64,000 nucleotides of DNA from CAVSMC01 sp963798655 (GTDB lineage: Bacteria > Pseudomonadota > Gammaproteobacteria > Burkholderiales > Casimicrobiaceae), in assembly GCA_963798655.1 (NCBI GenBank), contig CAWCUH010000020.1:9405-73404 (forward strand). The letters run 5' to 3'. Shown piece by piece: positions 1 through 9,475 of the stretch. The position numbers and the translations under genes are program-made. The notes beneath the pieces were generated by a model, which saw only the letters and a list, made by a program, of their open reading frames with translations, ran no database searches and was not told the DNA's origin. Positions within the stretch are counted from its first letter, which is position 1. Every line of letters begins with the position of its first letter.

Positions 1-438
1 GGTCATCTTCGACCAGCCGTCGGTCGCGACCTTGCCCTCGCGCGCGTCGAGGCCAACAATGATGTGGCCCGGAAACGCGTAGCACGCGTCGTGCAGGAAG
101 CCCGGATTCTTCACCGCGGCGGTGCCGATGATCACGTAGCTCACGCCGTCGTCGAGATAGCGCTCCACCGTGTCGAGATCGCGAATGCCGCCGCCGAGCT
201 GCACCGGGATCTCCTCGCCGATCACGCTCACGATCTCGCGGATGGCGAGCTCGTTCTTGGGCACGCCGGCCACGGCGCCGTTGAGGTCGACGAGGTGCAG
301 CCGTTCGGCGCCCTGCTCGAGCCAGTGCTGCGCCATCGCCGCCGGGTCCTCCGAAAACACGGTCGCCGTGTGCATCTCGCCCTGCTTCAACCGCACGCAG
401 TGGCCGTCCTTGATGTCGATCGCGGGGATGATCTGCAT
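1..438 (-). CDS. hisA: HisA, phosphoribosylformimino-5-aminoimidazole carboxamide ribotide isomerase (partial)
   Basis: This is the N-terminal 146 codons of HisA; the gene runs off the left edge (family about 245 aa). HisA is a cytoplasmic TIM-barrel isomerase that converts ProFAR to PRFAR in histidine synthesis. The start ATG (436-438) is followed by MQIIPAIDIKDGHCVRLKQG, which carries the phosphate-binding and catalytic-Asp signature at residue 8. Later come the QLGGGIR phosphate loop and VGLDAREGKVATDGW, with the second catalytic Asp. It lies 66 nt downstream of hisH on the same strand. hisF would be expected next, outside the window. Confidence 0.95.
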   Translation of the reverse strand, partial: MQIIPAIDIKDGHCVRLKQGEMHTATVFSEDPAAMAQHWLEQGAERLHLVDLNGAVAGVPKNELAIREIVSVIGEEIPVQLGGGIRDLDTVERYLDDGVSYVIIGTAAVKNPGFLHDACYAFPGHIIVGLDAREGKVATDGWSKMT

Positions 439-504
439 GACGAGGTGTTGCGAAGACGTGGCGGCACGCGATCGGAGCGATCGCCGGCATGCGTGCGGGC
501 GGGG

Positions 505-1149
505 TTAGCTGCGTCCGTTCCAGGCGACGAAATTGGCGAGCAGCCGCAGCCCGGCGTCGTGGCTTTTTTCCGGATGGAATTGCGTGGCGAAGATGTTAGC
601 CCGCCCCACCGCGCAAGTAAACGGCGACGGATAGGCGGCCGTGCCCACGGTATCCGCGGGGTCTTGCGGCTCGGGGTGGAAGCTGTGCGCGAAATAGAAG
701 CGCGTGCCCGGCGCGATGCCGGCCCACAGCGGATGCGCCCGCGTCTGCCGCACGGGGCTCCAGCCCATGTGCGGAACCTTGAGCCGCTCGCCGTGGGCGC
801 CGGTCATCGCCGCGTCGCGAAAGCGCACGACGCGTCCTGGCAGGACGCCGAGACAGCGGGTCGGGCCTTCCTCGCTTTCGTCGTAGAGCATCTGCAGGCC
901 GAGGCAGATGCCGAGGAAAGGCTTCGAGCGCGCGGCGTCGAGCACGACGTCGGTAAGCCCGCTCGCGTTGAGTGCCAGCATGCAATCGGGCATCGCGCTC
1001 TGTCCGGGCAGCACGACGCGCGCCGCGTCGCGGATCACCGATGGATCGCCGCTCACGACGATCGCCCGCTCGGGCGCGACGTGAACGAGCGCCTTCGCCA
1101 CCGAGCGCAGATTTCCCGTGCCGTAGTCGACGACCGCAATGTCAGGCAT
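505..1149 (-). CDS. hisH: HisH, imidazole glycerol phosphate synthase glutaminase subunit
   Basis: This 214-aa class-I glutamine amidotransferase supplies ammonia to HisF, which makes IGP and AICAR. The triad is visible: the nucleophile Cys82 in GICLGLQ, and His192 and Glu194 in FHPEKS. The oxyanion-strand region (VVLPGQSAMPDC, residues 45-56) reads PGQ where many members have PGVG. The ATG start (1147-1149) opens MPDIAVVDYGTGNLRSV, the standard family N-terminus. A 62-nt spacer separates it from hisB, and that spacer is filled by a GC hairpin repeat (1151-1211). Length is normal. Confidence 0.95.
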   Translation of the reverse strand: MPDIAVVDYGTGNLRSVAKALVHVAPERAIVVSGDPSVIRDAARVVLPGQSAMPDCMLALNASGLTDVVLDAARSKPFLGICLGLQMLYDESEEGPTRCLGVLPGRVVRFRDAAMTGAHGERLKVPHMGWSPVRQTRAHPLWAGIAPGTRFYFAHSFHPEPQDPADTVGTAAYPSPFTCAVGRANIFATQFHPEKSHDAGLRLLANFVAWNGRS

Positions 1150-1150
1150 G

Positions 1151-1211
1151 AAAACGTCCGATGGATCGCGCGGCGCGGGGGGCGGCTGCGCCGCAACGCG
1201 CCGCGCACGCG
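1151..1211. repeat. GATGGAT-type GC hairpin repeat, copy 1
   Basis: This spacer between hisB and hisH holds GATGGAT (1160-1166) and then a nested hairpin. The outer arms are GCGCGGCGCG (1168-1177) and CGCGCCGCGC (1197-1206), and the inner arms are GCGGC/GCCGC around TGC (1182-1194). Similar elements occur at 25481-25535 and 44743-44805. A promoter is not evident. Confidence 0.7.
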
Positions 1212-1826
1212 TTACAAGCTGCCCTTGGTCGAGGGCACGACGCCCGCCGCGTGCGGGTCGCGTGCGACCGCGACGCGCAGCGCACGGGCGAACGCCTTGA
1301 ACACCGTCTCCGCCTGATGGTGCGCGTTGTCGCCGCGCAGGTTGTCGACGTGCAGCGTGACCAGCGCGTGATTGACGAACCCCTGGAAGAACTCGTGCAC
1401 GAGGTCGACGTCGAATGCGCCGATCCGTGCGCGTGTGAACGGCACATGGAACTCGAGGCCGGGCCGACCGGACAGATCGACGACGACACGCGTGAGCGCC
1501 TCGTCGAGCGGCACGTACGCGTGCCCGTAGCGGACGATGCCCTTCTTGTCGCCGAGCGCCTGCGCGAGCGCCTGCCCGATGGTGATGCCGACGTCCTCGA
1601 CAGTGTGGTGCGCATCGATGTGCAGGTCGCCGCGCGCGCGCACCGTGAGGTCGACGCCGCCGTGGCGAGCGAGCTGGTCGAGCATGTGATCGAGAAACGG
1701 CACGCCGGTCGCGAGATCCGCGCGGCCGCTGCCGTCGAGGTTGAGCTCGACGTCGATGCCGGTTTCGGCCGTCTTGCGCGTCACCTTCGCGACGCGCGCC
1801 GGTGCAGCTTCCATCGGTGCGTTCAT
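1212..1826 (-). CDS. hisB: HisB, imidazoleglycerol-phosphate dehydratase
   Basis: This monofunctional IGP dehydratase has 204 aa and lacks the N-terminal HisNB phosphatase domain of enteric HisB. It dehydrates IGP to imidazole acetol phosphate with a di-manganese centre. The metal-ligand histidine motifs are visible: PFLDHMLDQLARH, HIDAHHTVEDVG, and near the C-terminus RGDNAHHQAETVFKAFARAL. The ATG at 1824-1826 overlaps the hisC stop in an ATGA junction, which favours this start over longer in-frame extensions into hisC. A second Met lies four codons later. Confidence 0.95.
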   Translation of the reverse strand: MNAPMEAAPARVAKVTRKTAETGIDVELNLDGSGRADLATGVPFLDHMLDQLARHGGVDLTVRARGDLHIDAHHTVEDVGITIGQALAQALGDKKGIVRYGHAYVPLDEALTRVVVDLSGRPGLEFHVPFTRARIGAFDVDLVHEFFQGFVNHALVTLHVDNLRGDNAHHQAETVFKAFARALRVAVARDPHAAGVVPSTKGSL

Positions 1827-2911
1827 CGAATCGCCTCGAGCGCGTTCAGCAGCGTGTCGTTCTCCGCCGGCGACCCGACGGTGATGCGCAGGCAGTTGGC
1901 GAGCAGCGGATGCCATCCATGCAGGTTCTTCACCAGCAGGCCGGCGTGCGCGAGACCGTCGTGCCAGCGCGCTGCGTCGGGCACTCGCACGAGGACGAAA
2001 TTGGTCCGCGTCGGATGCACGGCGACGCCCGCGATCCGCGCGAGTGCGGCTTCGAGCCGCTCGCGCTCCGACTTGAGCGTCGCCGCCCACGTCGCGATCG
2101 TCTCGCGCTCGCGCAGCATCACCGGCGCGACCGCCTGCGTCAGTGCATTGAGATTATACGGTTGGCGCACCTTGTCGAGCTCGGCGATCCATGCCGGATC
2201 GGCGATTGCGTAGCCCAGGCGCAAGCCCGCCATGCCAATCTTGGAAACGGTTCGCAGCACGAGCAGGTTCGGCAGATCGTCGAGGCGGCCGACGAACGTC
2301 GCCCCGGCAAACGCGTAGTACGCCTCGTCGACGACGGCGAGGCCGGGCGTCGCGCGCACGATGCGCTCGACGTCCGCCGCGTCGAACAGGTTGCCCGTCG
2401 GATTGTTCGGATAGGCGATGTAGAGGAGCGAGGGCTGCTCGCGCTCGATCGTGGCGAGCATCGCATCGACGTCGAGCGAGAAGTCGTGGCGCAACGCGAC
2501 GCCGACATAGCGCATGCCGGTGTAGAGCGCGTTGCGCGCGTACATGACGAACGAAGGCTCGGGCGCGAGCATTACCGCACCGGGACGCGCGAGCGCCGAC
2601 GTGACGATCTGGATCAGCTCGTCGGAGCCGTTGCCGAGCAGCACGCCGAAGCGCGCGGGAATGTCGAACGCGTCGCGCAGCGCGTCGCGCGCCGCCTCGC
2701 CGCCGCCGTCGGGATAACGATTGATCGGCGTCGCCGCCGCTGCGGCGGCGACTTCGCCGCGCAGCGCGGGCGGCAGGTCGAACGGGCTCTCCATCGCGTC
2801 GAGCTTGATCATGCCGTGCGCCTTCGCGACGGCGTACGGCTTCAACGCGCGGATCTCTGGCCGCACGACGACTGCCGCGATGTCCGCGGGCGAGCGCGCC
2901 GATGCGTCCAT
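1823..2911 (-). CDS. hisC: HisC, histidinol-phosphate aminotransferase
   Basis: This 362-aa class I/II PLP aminotransferase converts imidazole acetol phosphate to histidinol phosphate. It shows LGNGSDELI, the YPNNPTG loop at residues 167-173, the VVDEAYYAF stretch with the PLP-ring Asp, and the Schiff-base Lys224 in TVSKIGMAGLRLGYA. The ATG (2909-2911) overlaps the stop of the upstream EthD-like gene (TGATG). The C-terminal CLRITVGSPAENDTLL is typical of HisC. Length is normal. Confidence 0.95.
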   Translation of the reverse strand: MDASARSPADIAAVVVRPEIRALKPYAVAKAHGMIKLDAMESPFDLPPALRGEVAAAAAATPINRYPDGGGEAARDALRDAFDIPARFGVLLGNGSDELIQIVTSALARPGAVMLAPEPSFVMYARNALYTGMRYVGVALRHDFSLDVDAMLATIEREQPSLLYIAYPNNPTGNLFDAADVERIVRATPGLAVVDEAYYAFAGATFVGRLDDLPNLLVLRTVSKIGMAGLRLGYAIADPAWIAELDKVRQPYNLNALTQAVAPVMLRERETIATWAATLKSERERLEAALARIAGVAVHPTRTNFVLVRVPDAARWHDGLAHAGLLVKNLHGWHPLLANCLRITVGSPAENDTLLNALEAIR

Positions 2912-3219
2912 CAGATCGGCTCCATCTCGACGATCATGATCTCGACGCCGCCGGTCGCGAAATTGGCGAGATCGGCCGCCGTCGCCTGTCCTTCCGGCGA
3001 CGCGAGCGCCGCCTGCACGGCGGCGACCGAATCGAACGTGAGCTCGGCGATCATGTGGTACGGCGCGATGCCGTCGAGCGTCGTGATCGATCCGCGCGTG
3101 ACCTCGTAGCGGCGCAGGCCCGGCAGCTTTTTCGCGATCGGCAGGTGCCTCGCGAAGTAGTACGCGTCGAACGCTTCGCGGTCGCTCGGGATGCCGTACA
3201 TCGCGATCACCTTGGCCAT
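2911..3219 (-). CDS. EthD/REDY-type small ferredoxin-fold protein inside the his operon
   Basis: This 102-aa protein resembles the EthD family of small dimeric alpha/beta-barrel proteins. The features seen are MAKVIAMYGIPSDREAFDAY, the YYFARHLPIAKKLPGLRRYE segment, the TTLDGIAPYHMIAELTFDS strand and a C-terminal VEIMIVEMEP strand. EthD-like proteins occur with cytochrome P450s and in various catabolic loci; this one has no known substrate. It lies between hisD (21-nt gap) and hisC (TGATG overlap), so it is almost certainly co-transcribed and translationally coupled to hisC. It is not a histidine enzyme, and its role here is unknown. Confidence 0.8.
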   Translation of the reverse strand: MAKVIAMYGIPSDREAFDAYYFARHLPIAKKLPGLRRYEVTRGSITTLDGIAPYHMIAELTFDSVAAVQAALASPEGQATAADLANFATGGVEIMIVEMEPI

Positions 3220-3240
3220 CGAACATCTCCTCGCGGGGGG

Positions 3241-4566
3241 CTAGCGGCGACGCAGCCGCAGCTGCGCGCTCTTCGCGTGCGCATCGAGCCCTTCGCCTTG
3301 CGCGAGCGTCGCGGCGACCGGCCCGAGCGCCTGGGCGCCTTCGTCCGATATCGCGATCACGCTCGAGCGCTTCTGGAAGTCGTAGACGCCGAGCGGCGAG
3401 CTGAAGCGCGCCGTGCGGCCGGTCGGCAGCACATGGTTCGGCCCGGCGCAATAGTCGCCGAGCGACTCGGACGACGCGTGCCCCATGAAGATCGCACCCG
3501 CGTGCCGGATCTTCGGCAGCAGCGCCTGCGGATCGGCGACGGCGAGCTCGAGATGCTCGGGTGCGACGACGTTCGCGATGCGCACGGCGTCGTCGAGATC
3601 GCGCGCCTTGACGAGCGCGCCGCGATTGGCGAACGACGCGGCGACGATCGCACGCCGGGGAAGCTCGCCGATCTGCCGCTGCGCGCTCTGTGCAACCGCG
3701 TCGAGCAGCGCCGCGTCGGGCGTGACGAGGATCGCCTGCGCGAGCTCGTCGTGCTCGGCTTGCGCGAAGAGGTCCATCGCGACCCAGTCGGCGTGCGCCG
3801 AGGAGTCGGCAATGACGAGCACTTCGGAAACGCCGGCGACCATGTCGATGCCGACGGTGCCGAACACACGCCGCTTCGCCGCCGCCACGTACGCGTTGCC
3901 CGGGCCGCAGATCTTGTCGACTGCGGGGACCGTCGCCGTGCCGTACGCAAGCGCGGCGATCGCCTGCGCGCCGCCGATCGTGAACGCGCGGGTCACGCCG
4001 GCGAGATGCGCGGCCGCGAGCACCAGCGGATTTCGTACGCCGTCGGGCGTCGGCACGACCATCACGATGTCGGCGACGCCGGCCACCCGGGCGGGAATCA
4101 CGTTCATCAGCACCGACGACGGATACGCAGCCTTGCCGCCGGGCACGTACACGCCGACGCGGTCGAGGGGCGTCACCTGCTGGCCATAGACGCTGCCGTC
4201 GGCGTCGCGGTACGTCCACGACGCGAGCTTCTGTCGCTCGTGGTAGGCGCGGATGCGCATGGCGGCCGTCTCGAGCGCACCGCGCTGGCCGCCGGGAAGG
4301 CTCGCCAATGCCGCCTGCATGTCGGCGGGCGTGATCTCGAGATCGGCACCGCTCGACACGCGCAGACGGTCGAAGCGCGCCGTGTAGTCGATCAGCGCGG
4401 CGTCGCCGCGCGCGCGCACGTCGGCGATGATGGCGGCCACGGCAACGTCGATCGAAGGGTCCTGCGCCGCCTCGAACGCGATCAGCGACGCGAGATCGGC
4501 ATCGAACGACGGCGCGCTGGTGTCGAGCCGGCGCAGCGCGAGTGCCGTCGGAACGGCCGCGTTCAT
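3241..4566 (-). CDS. hisD: HisD, histidinol dehydrogenase
   Basis: This 441-aa zinc enzyme performs the last two NAD-dependent oxidations, from histidinol to histidine. Family motifs include VGVYVPGGKAAYPSSVLMN, TIGGAQAIAALAYGT and VDKICGPGNAYV. Zn ligands fall in FAQAEHDELAQ and DYCAGPNHVLPTG, and the catalytic Glu-His pair in APEHLELAV. The ATG (4564-4566) overlaps the hisG stop as ATGA. A longer in-frame reading runs on into the hisG region but would be mere read-through. Confidence 0.96.
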   Translation of the reverse strand: MNAAVPTALALRRLDTSAPSFDADLASLIAFEAAQDPSIDVAVAAIIADVRARGDAALIDYTARFDRLRVSSGADLEITPADMQAALASLPGGQRGALETAAMRIRAYHERQKLASWTYRDADGSVYGQQVTPLDRVGVYVPGGKAAYPSSVLMNVIPARVAGVADIVMVVPTPDGVRNPLVLAAAHLAGVTRAFTIGGAQAIAALAYGTATVPAVDKICGPGNAYVAAAKRRVFGTVGIDMVAGVSEVLVIADSSAHADWVAMDLFAQAEHDELAQAILVTPDAALLDAVAQSAQRQIGELPRRAIVAASFANRGALVKARDLDDAVRIANVVAPEHLELAVADPQALLPKIRHAGAIFMGHASSESLGDYCAGPNHVLPTGRTARFSSPLGVYDFQKRSSVIAISDEGAQALGPVAATLAQGEGLDAHAKSAQLRLRRR

Positions 4567-5234
4567 CGAACGAGCAGCGCCGGCTCGCGGCGGTGCACGA
4601 CGGCGCGAGCGAGCGCGTCGAGCAGCGGCTGCACGGCGTTGCGCTTCAACTTGAGCGATGCCGGATTGACGATCAGCCGCGCGCTGATCGGCATGATCGC
4701 CTCGACCTCGACGAGATCGTTGGCCGCCAACGTGTTGCCGGTCGACACGAGATCGACGATCGCGTCGGCGAGCCCGGACAGCGGCGCGAGCTCCATCGAA
4801 CCGTAGAGCTTGATCAGGTCGACGTGCATGCCCTTGGCCGCGAAATGCTCGCGCGCGGTGCGCACGTACTTGGTGGCCACGCGAATGCGCGCGCCGCGCT
4901 GCACGTTGCCGGCCCAGTCGAATCCCCGGCTCGTCGCGACGGCGAGCCGGCAGCGCGCGATCTCGAGGTCGAGCGGCTGGTACAGGCCGTCGCCGCCGTG
5001 CTCCATCAGCACGTCCTTGCCGGCGACGCCGAGATCCGCCGCGCCGTACTCGACGTACGTCGGAACGTCGGACGCGCGGACGATCATGATGGACAGACCG
5101 GCGCGATTCGTGGCGAAGACGAGCTTGCGCGACGCCTCCGGCGCCTCCGACGGCACGATGCCGACCGCGGCGAGCAGCGGCAGCGTCTCGTCGAAAATGC
5201 GCCCCTTCGACAGGGCGAGGGTCAGTGCGGGCAC
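4563..5234 (-). CDS. hisG: HisG, ATP phosphoribosyltransferase, short form
   Basis: This enzyme catalyses the first step of histidine synthesis, condensing ATP and PRPP. At 223 aa it is the short form: it ends after the catalytic lobes (DAIVDLVSTGNTLAANDL is the PRPP-binding loop) and lacks the C-terminal ACT-like regulatory domain. Short HisG proteins need the histidyl-tRNA-synthetase-like HisZ as regulatory partner; no hisZ is in this window. The start is GTG (5232-5234), giving MPALTLALSKGRIF, the usual family N-terminus. A possible minus-strand -10 TAAAAT lies at 5256-5261, with a poor -35. Confidence 0.95.
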   Translation of the reverse strand: MPALTLALSKGRIFDETLPLLAAVGIVPSEAPEASRKLVFATNRAGLSIMIVRASDVPTYVEYGAADLGVAGKDVLMEHGGDGLYQPLDLEIARCRLAVATSRGFDWAGNVQRGARIRVATKYVRTAREHFAAKGMHVDLIKLYGSMELAPLSGLADAIVDLVSTGNTLAANDLVEVEAIMPISARLIVNPASLKLKRNAVQPLLDALARAVVHRREPALLVR

Positions 5235-5323
5235 GGGGGATCCGGGGAAACCACCATTTTACCGGACGGGCTGATGGACACTCCGAGGAGAGCGAGCGCT
5301 CGGGATGCCGTCGGCGAAGGCGA

Positions 5324-6145
5324 CTACTGGCGCGGATCGCGCGCGACGTCGGTCGTGAAGCCGGCGAAGCTCGACCGGTATGGATTGATGTCGACGCCGC
5401 CGCGGCGGGTGAAGCGCGCATGCACGGCGAGCGCCTGCGGCGCGCAACGCCGCCAGATGTCGACGAAGATCCGCTCGACGCAGTGCTCGTGAAAGCCCGC
5501 GTGCCGTCGGAACGATACGAGATAGCGCAGCAGCCCGTCGCGCTCGATGCGCGGGCCCCGATAGTCGATCGCGACGGTGGCGTAGTCCGGTTGCCCGGTG
5601 ACCGGACACACCGAGCGGAAGAGCCGCGTGAACATTCGCTCGTGCGCAACGTCGCCGGCTGCCGACAGCGCATGCGGCTGCGGCACGTACGCGTCGAATG
5701 CGACGCTGCGCGCATCGAGGCATTCGCCGGCGGGGTCGGCCAGTGCGATTGCGGCAAAGCGCTCGGGCGGGAGCAGGTCGACGCCGACGCGCGCGCCGGT
5801 CGCCGCAGCAAGGTCGCGCGCGAGCGTCGCGGCGACGGTATCGCGATCGTCGAAACGCGTGAGGTTGAACGCCGTCAGGTAGAGCTTGACCGACTTCGAC
5901 TCGACGATACGGGGCGAGTCGGCCGGCACGTCGAACGACGCGATTGCAACATCGGGCTTGCCTCGAGGGTCGAGCCACGACAGCTCGTACGCGTTCCATC
6001 GGTCGACGCCGCGAAACGGCAGCGGTTCACCGATGGCGAGCTCGTCACGCTGCGCCTTGCGCTCGACGGCGAACAGCAGCGACGGGTCGTAGCGCTCGGC
6101 GTACGTCGTCGCGCGGCCGAGCGGCGAGTCGCGAAGATCGGTCAT
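5324..6145 (-). CDS. queF: QueF, NADPH-dependent 7-cyano-7-deazaguanine reductase
   Basis: QueF reduces preQ0 to preQ1 in queuosine (tRNA wobble base) synthesis. This is the long, two-lobed form (273 aa). The N-terminal half carries the VESKSVKLYLTAFNLTRF substrate motif. The C-terminal half carries the nucleophile Cys in RSVCPVTGQPDYATV and the E-H-C-V-E zinc/substrate segment FHEHCVERIF. It sits between murA (104-nt gap) and hisG (89-nt gap) on the same strand, so it may be read into the his operon. The ATG start is at 6143-6145. Confidence 0.95.
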   Translation of the reverse strand: MTDLRDSPLGRATTYAERYDPSLLFAVERKAQRDELAIGEPLPFRGVDRWNAYELSWLDPRGKPDVAIASFDVPADSPRIVESKSVKLYLTAFNLTRFDDRDTVAATLARDLAAATGARVGVDLLPPERFAAIALADPAGECLDARSVAFDAYVPQPHALSAAGDVAHERMFTRLFRSVCPVTGQPDYATVAIDYRGPRIERDGLLRYLVSFRRHAGFHEHCVERIFVDIWRRCAPQALAVHARFTRRGGVDINPYRSSFAGFTTDVARDPRQ

Positions 6146-6249
6146 GCAAGCCGCATCACGTGGCCAATGCTGTCATTCGGACGACGCATGACGAATCTGC
6201 TGTTCGACGCCGAGCAGATCCGTCGGCGCGGCCCCGGATCGCGCGCCTG

Positions 6250-7503
<1,254 letters not shown>

Positions 7504-7506
7504 GCG

Positions 7507-7758
7507 CTACTCCGTGTTGCGCGCCGCCCATTGCCCGGGCGTGAGCGTCGTCATCGACAGCGCGTGAATCTCCTCGCGCATCCGCTCGCCGAGCGCCGCG
7601 TAGACAAGCTGGTGCGCCTTGACGCGCGTCAGTCCCTCGAATGCCGAGCTTACGACGGTCGCCTGGAAATGCTCGCCGTCGCCGGCGACCTCGACGTGCT
7701 CGCAAGGCAGGCCGGACGCGATCGAGCGCTCGATGGAGTCGGGTGTGACCATGGTCAT
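7507..7758 (-). CDS. ibaG: BolA/IbaG family protein
   Basis: This 83-aa BolA-fold protein shows VTPDSIERSIASGLPCEHVEVAGDGEHFQ and the class II KH-like VKAHQLVYAALGERMREEIHALSM. BolA/IbaG proteins partner monothiol glutaredoxins in Fe-S handling and acid or envelope stress; the ibaG-murA pairing is conserved in proteobacteria. ATG 7756-7758 overlaps the permease TAA (TAATG). A second Met two codons on (7752) is an alternative start. The conserved invariant His falls in the VKAH motif. Confidence 0.9.
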   Translation of the reverse strand: MTMVTPDSIERSIASGLPCEHVEVAGDGEHFQATVVSSAFEGLTRVKAHQLVYAALGERMREEIHALSMTTLTPGQWAARNTE

Positions 7759-8534
7759 TAGCGGCGCAGCTTCCAGCCGCGCGAAAGAACGAGCAGCGTG
7801 ACCGAGGACAGCGCGGCGAAGGCGCCGGCGACGATCGCGAGGCTCTGCCACGGCGACACGTCGGACAAGCCGAAGAAGCCGTAGCGGAAGCCGTCGATCA
7901 TATAGAAGAAGGGATTGAAGTGCGACAGCACCTGCCAGAACGGCGGCAGCGTGTGGATCGAGTAGAAGACGCCGGACAGGAACGTCAGCGGCACGATGAT
8001 GAAGTTCTGGAACGCCGCGAGCTGGTCGAACTTGTCGGCCCATATGCCCGCGACGAGGCCCAGCGCGGCGAGGATCGCGCTGCCAAGCAGCACGAACGCG
8101 ATCGCAAACGCGGGCCGCGCGAGCGCCGCGACCTGCGGATCGAACCAAAGCGTGATCGCGAACACGCCGGTGCCGACGACGACGCCGCGCACCATCGCGC
8201 CGAGCACATACGCGGCGAACATGTCGACCGGCGACAGCGGCGGCAGCAGCACGAAGATCAGGTTGCCGGTGATCTTCGACTGGATCAGCGACGACGAGCT
8301 GTTGGCGAACGAGTTCTGCAGCACCGACATCATGACCAGTCCGGGAATCAGGAACGCCGTATAGCGCACCTGGCCCTCGAATACGGTCACGCGCGATTCG
8401 AGCACGTGCGAGAAGATCAGCAGGTACAGCAGCGCGGTCAGCACCGGCGCGGCGATCGTCTGGAACGCGACCTTCCAGAAGCGCAGCAGCTCCTTGTAGA
8501 ACAGCGTGCGCCAGCCGGCGCTCATCAGCTCCAT
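7758..8534 (-). CDS. yadH: ABC-2 type transporter permease, YadH-like
   Basis: This 258-aa integral membrane permease has about six hydrophobic segments, for example TIAAPVLTALLYLLIF, AFLIPGLVMMSVLQ, FAIAFVLLGSAILAALGLVAG and FQNFIIVPLTFLSGVFY. It carries the ABC-2 signature region SHFNPFFYMIDGFRYGF. It pairs with the ATPase just upstream (4-nt gap), forming an exporter of unknown substrate. It lies in the conserved murA-ibaG-yadHG-mla string. An internal ATG at 8525, preceded by GGAG, is a good alternative start. Confidence 0.9.
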   Translation of the reverse strand: MELMSAGWRTLFYKELLRFWKVAFQTIAAPVLTALLYLLIFSHVLESRVTVFEGQVRYTAFLIPGLVMMSVLQNSFANSSSSLIQSKITGNLIFVLLPPLSPVDMFAAYVLGAMVRGVVVGTGVFAITLWFDPQVAALARPAFAIAFVLLGSAILAALGLVAGIWADKFDQLAAFQNFIIVPLTFLSGVFYSIHTLPPFWQVLSHFNPFFYMIDGFRYGFFGLSDVSPWQSLAIVAGAFAALSSVTLLVLSRGWKLRR

Positions 8535-8538
8535 CGCG

Positions 8539-9447
8539 TCACACGGCGGCCGTCTCGCCGCTCATGATCTTCATGAACACGTGCTCGAGGTCGGTCTCGA
8601 CGAGCGAGAGCTCGTTGATCGCGATGTTCGCGCCGCGAAGCGCCGCGAGCAGGTCCTCGAGCTCGGCGTGCCGCTCGAGCCCGATATGGAACACGCCCGG
8701 TTCCTGCCGCAGCACGCGCGGAATCCACGCGTCGGGCAGGCGATCGGCGGCGAGCCGCACGGTGAGCCGCGCGAAGCGCGCGAGCAGCGCCTGTGTCGTG
8801 TCGAGCGCGACGATGCGACCGGCCTTGAGCATCGCGATTCGGCCGCACAGCGCCTCGGCCTCCTCCAGATAGTGCGTCGTCAGGATGATCGTGTGGCCGT
8901 CGCGATTGAGCTTGCGCACGAACGTCCACAGGCTCTGGCGCAGCTCGACGTCGACGCCCGCGGTAGGCTCGTCGAGCACGATCACCGGCGGCTTGTGCAC
9001 GAGCGCCTGTCCGATCAGCACGCGGCGCTTCATGCCGCCGGACAGCGAGCGCATGTTTGCGTCCGCCTTCGCCTCGAGATCGAGGTGATGGAGGATCTCG
9101 TCGATCCACGCATCGGCATTGCGCAGCCCGAAGTACCCGGCCTGGATGGACAGCGTCTCGCGCACCGAGAAGAACGGATCGAAAACGAGCTCCTGCGGCA
9201 CGACGCCGAGTGCGCGACGCGCGGCGCGGTATTCGGTTACGACGTCGTGACCGAGCACGCGCGCGATGCCTTCGTTCGCGCGCGTGAGGCCGGCGACGAT
9301 CGAGATCAGCGTCGTCTTGCCGGCGCCGTTGGGGCCCAGAAGCCCGAAGAACTCGCCCTGCTCGACGGCGAGCGACACGCGATCGAGCGCGTGAACGTTG
9401 CCGAACCGGCGGACGAGGTCGACCGTTTCGACGGCGGCGACGGGCAT
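8539..9447 (-). CDS. yadG: ABC transporter ATPase, YadG-like
   Basis: This 302-aa nucleotide-binding subunit of an ABC-2 exporter has Walker A GPNGAGKTT (residues 38-46), signature LSGGMKRR, Walker B VIVLDEPTAGVD and the H-loop TTHYLEEAEALC. A roughly 80-residue C-terminal extension follows, as in the CcmA/DrrA-type ATPases. It pairs with YadH (gap 4 nt). MlaB ends 28 nt upstream, so the yad pair is probably transcribed with the mla operon. The transported substrate cannot be told from sequence. Confidence 0.93.
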   Translation of the reverse strand: MPVAAVETVDLVRRFGNVHALDRVSLAVEQGEFFGLLGPNGAGKTTLISIVAGLTRANEGIARVLGHDVVTEYRAARRALGVVPQELVFDPFFSVRETLSIQAGYFGLRNADAWIDEILHHLDLEAKADANMRSLSGGMKRRVLIGQALVHKPPVIVLDEPTAGVDVELRQSLWTFVRKLNRDGHTIILTTHYLEEAEALCGRIAMLKAGRIVALDTTQALLARFARLTVRLAADRLPDAWIPRVLRQEPGVFHIGLERHAELEDLLAALRGANIAINELSLVETDLEHVFMKIMSGETAAV

Positions 9448-9475
9448 CGAGCGTTGATCGGGCCGAGCGCGCGCG

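Noticed and set aside
2902..4806. A 634-codon plus-strand frame across hisD
   Set aside because: Composition is typical of antisense shadows, and the minus-strand hisD is unmistakable.
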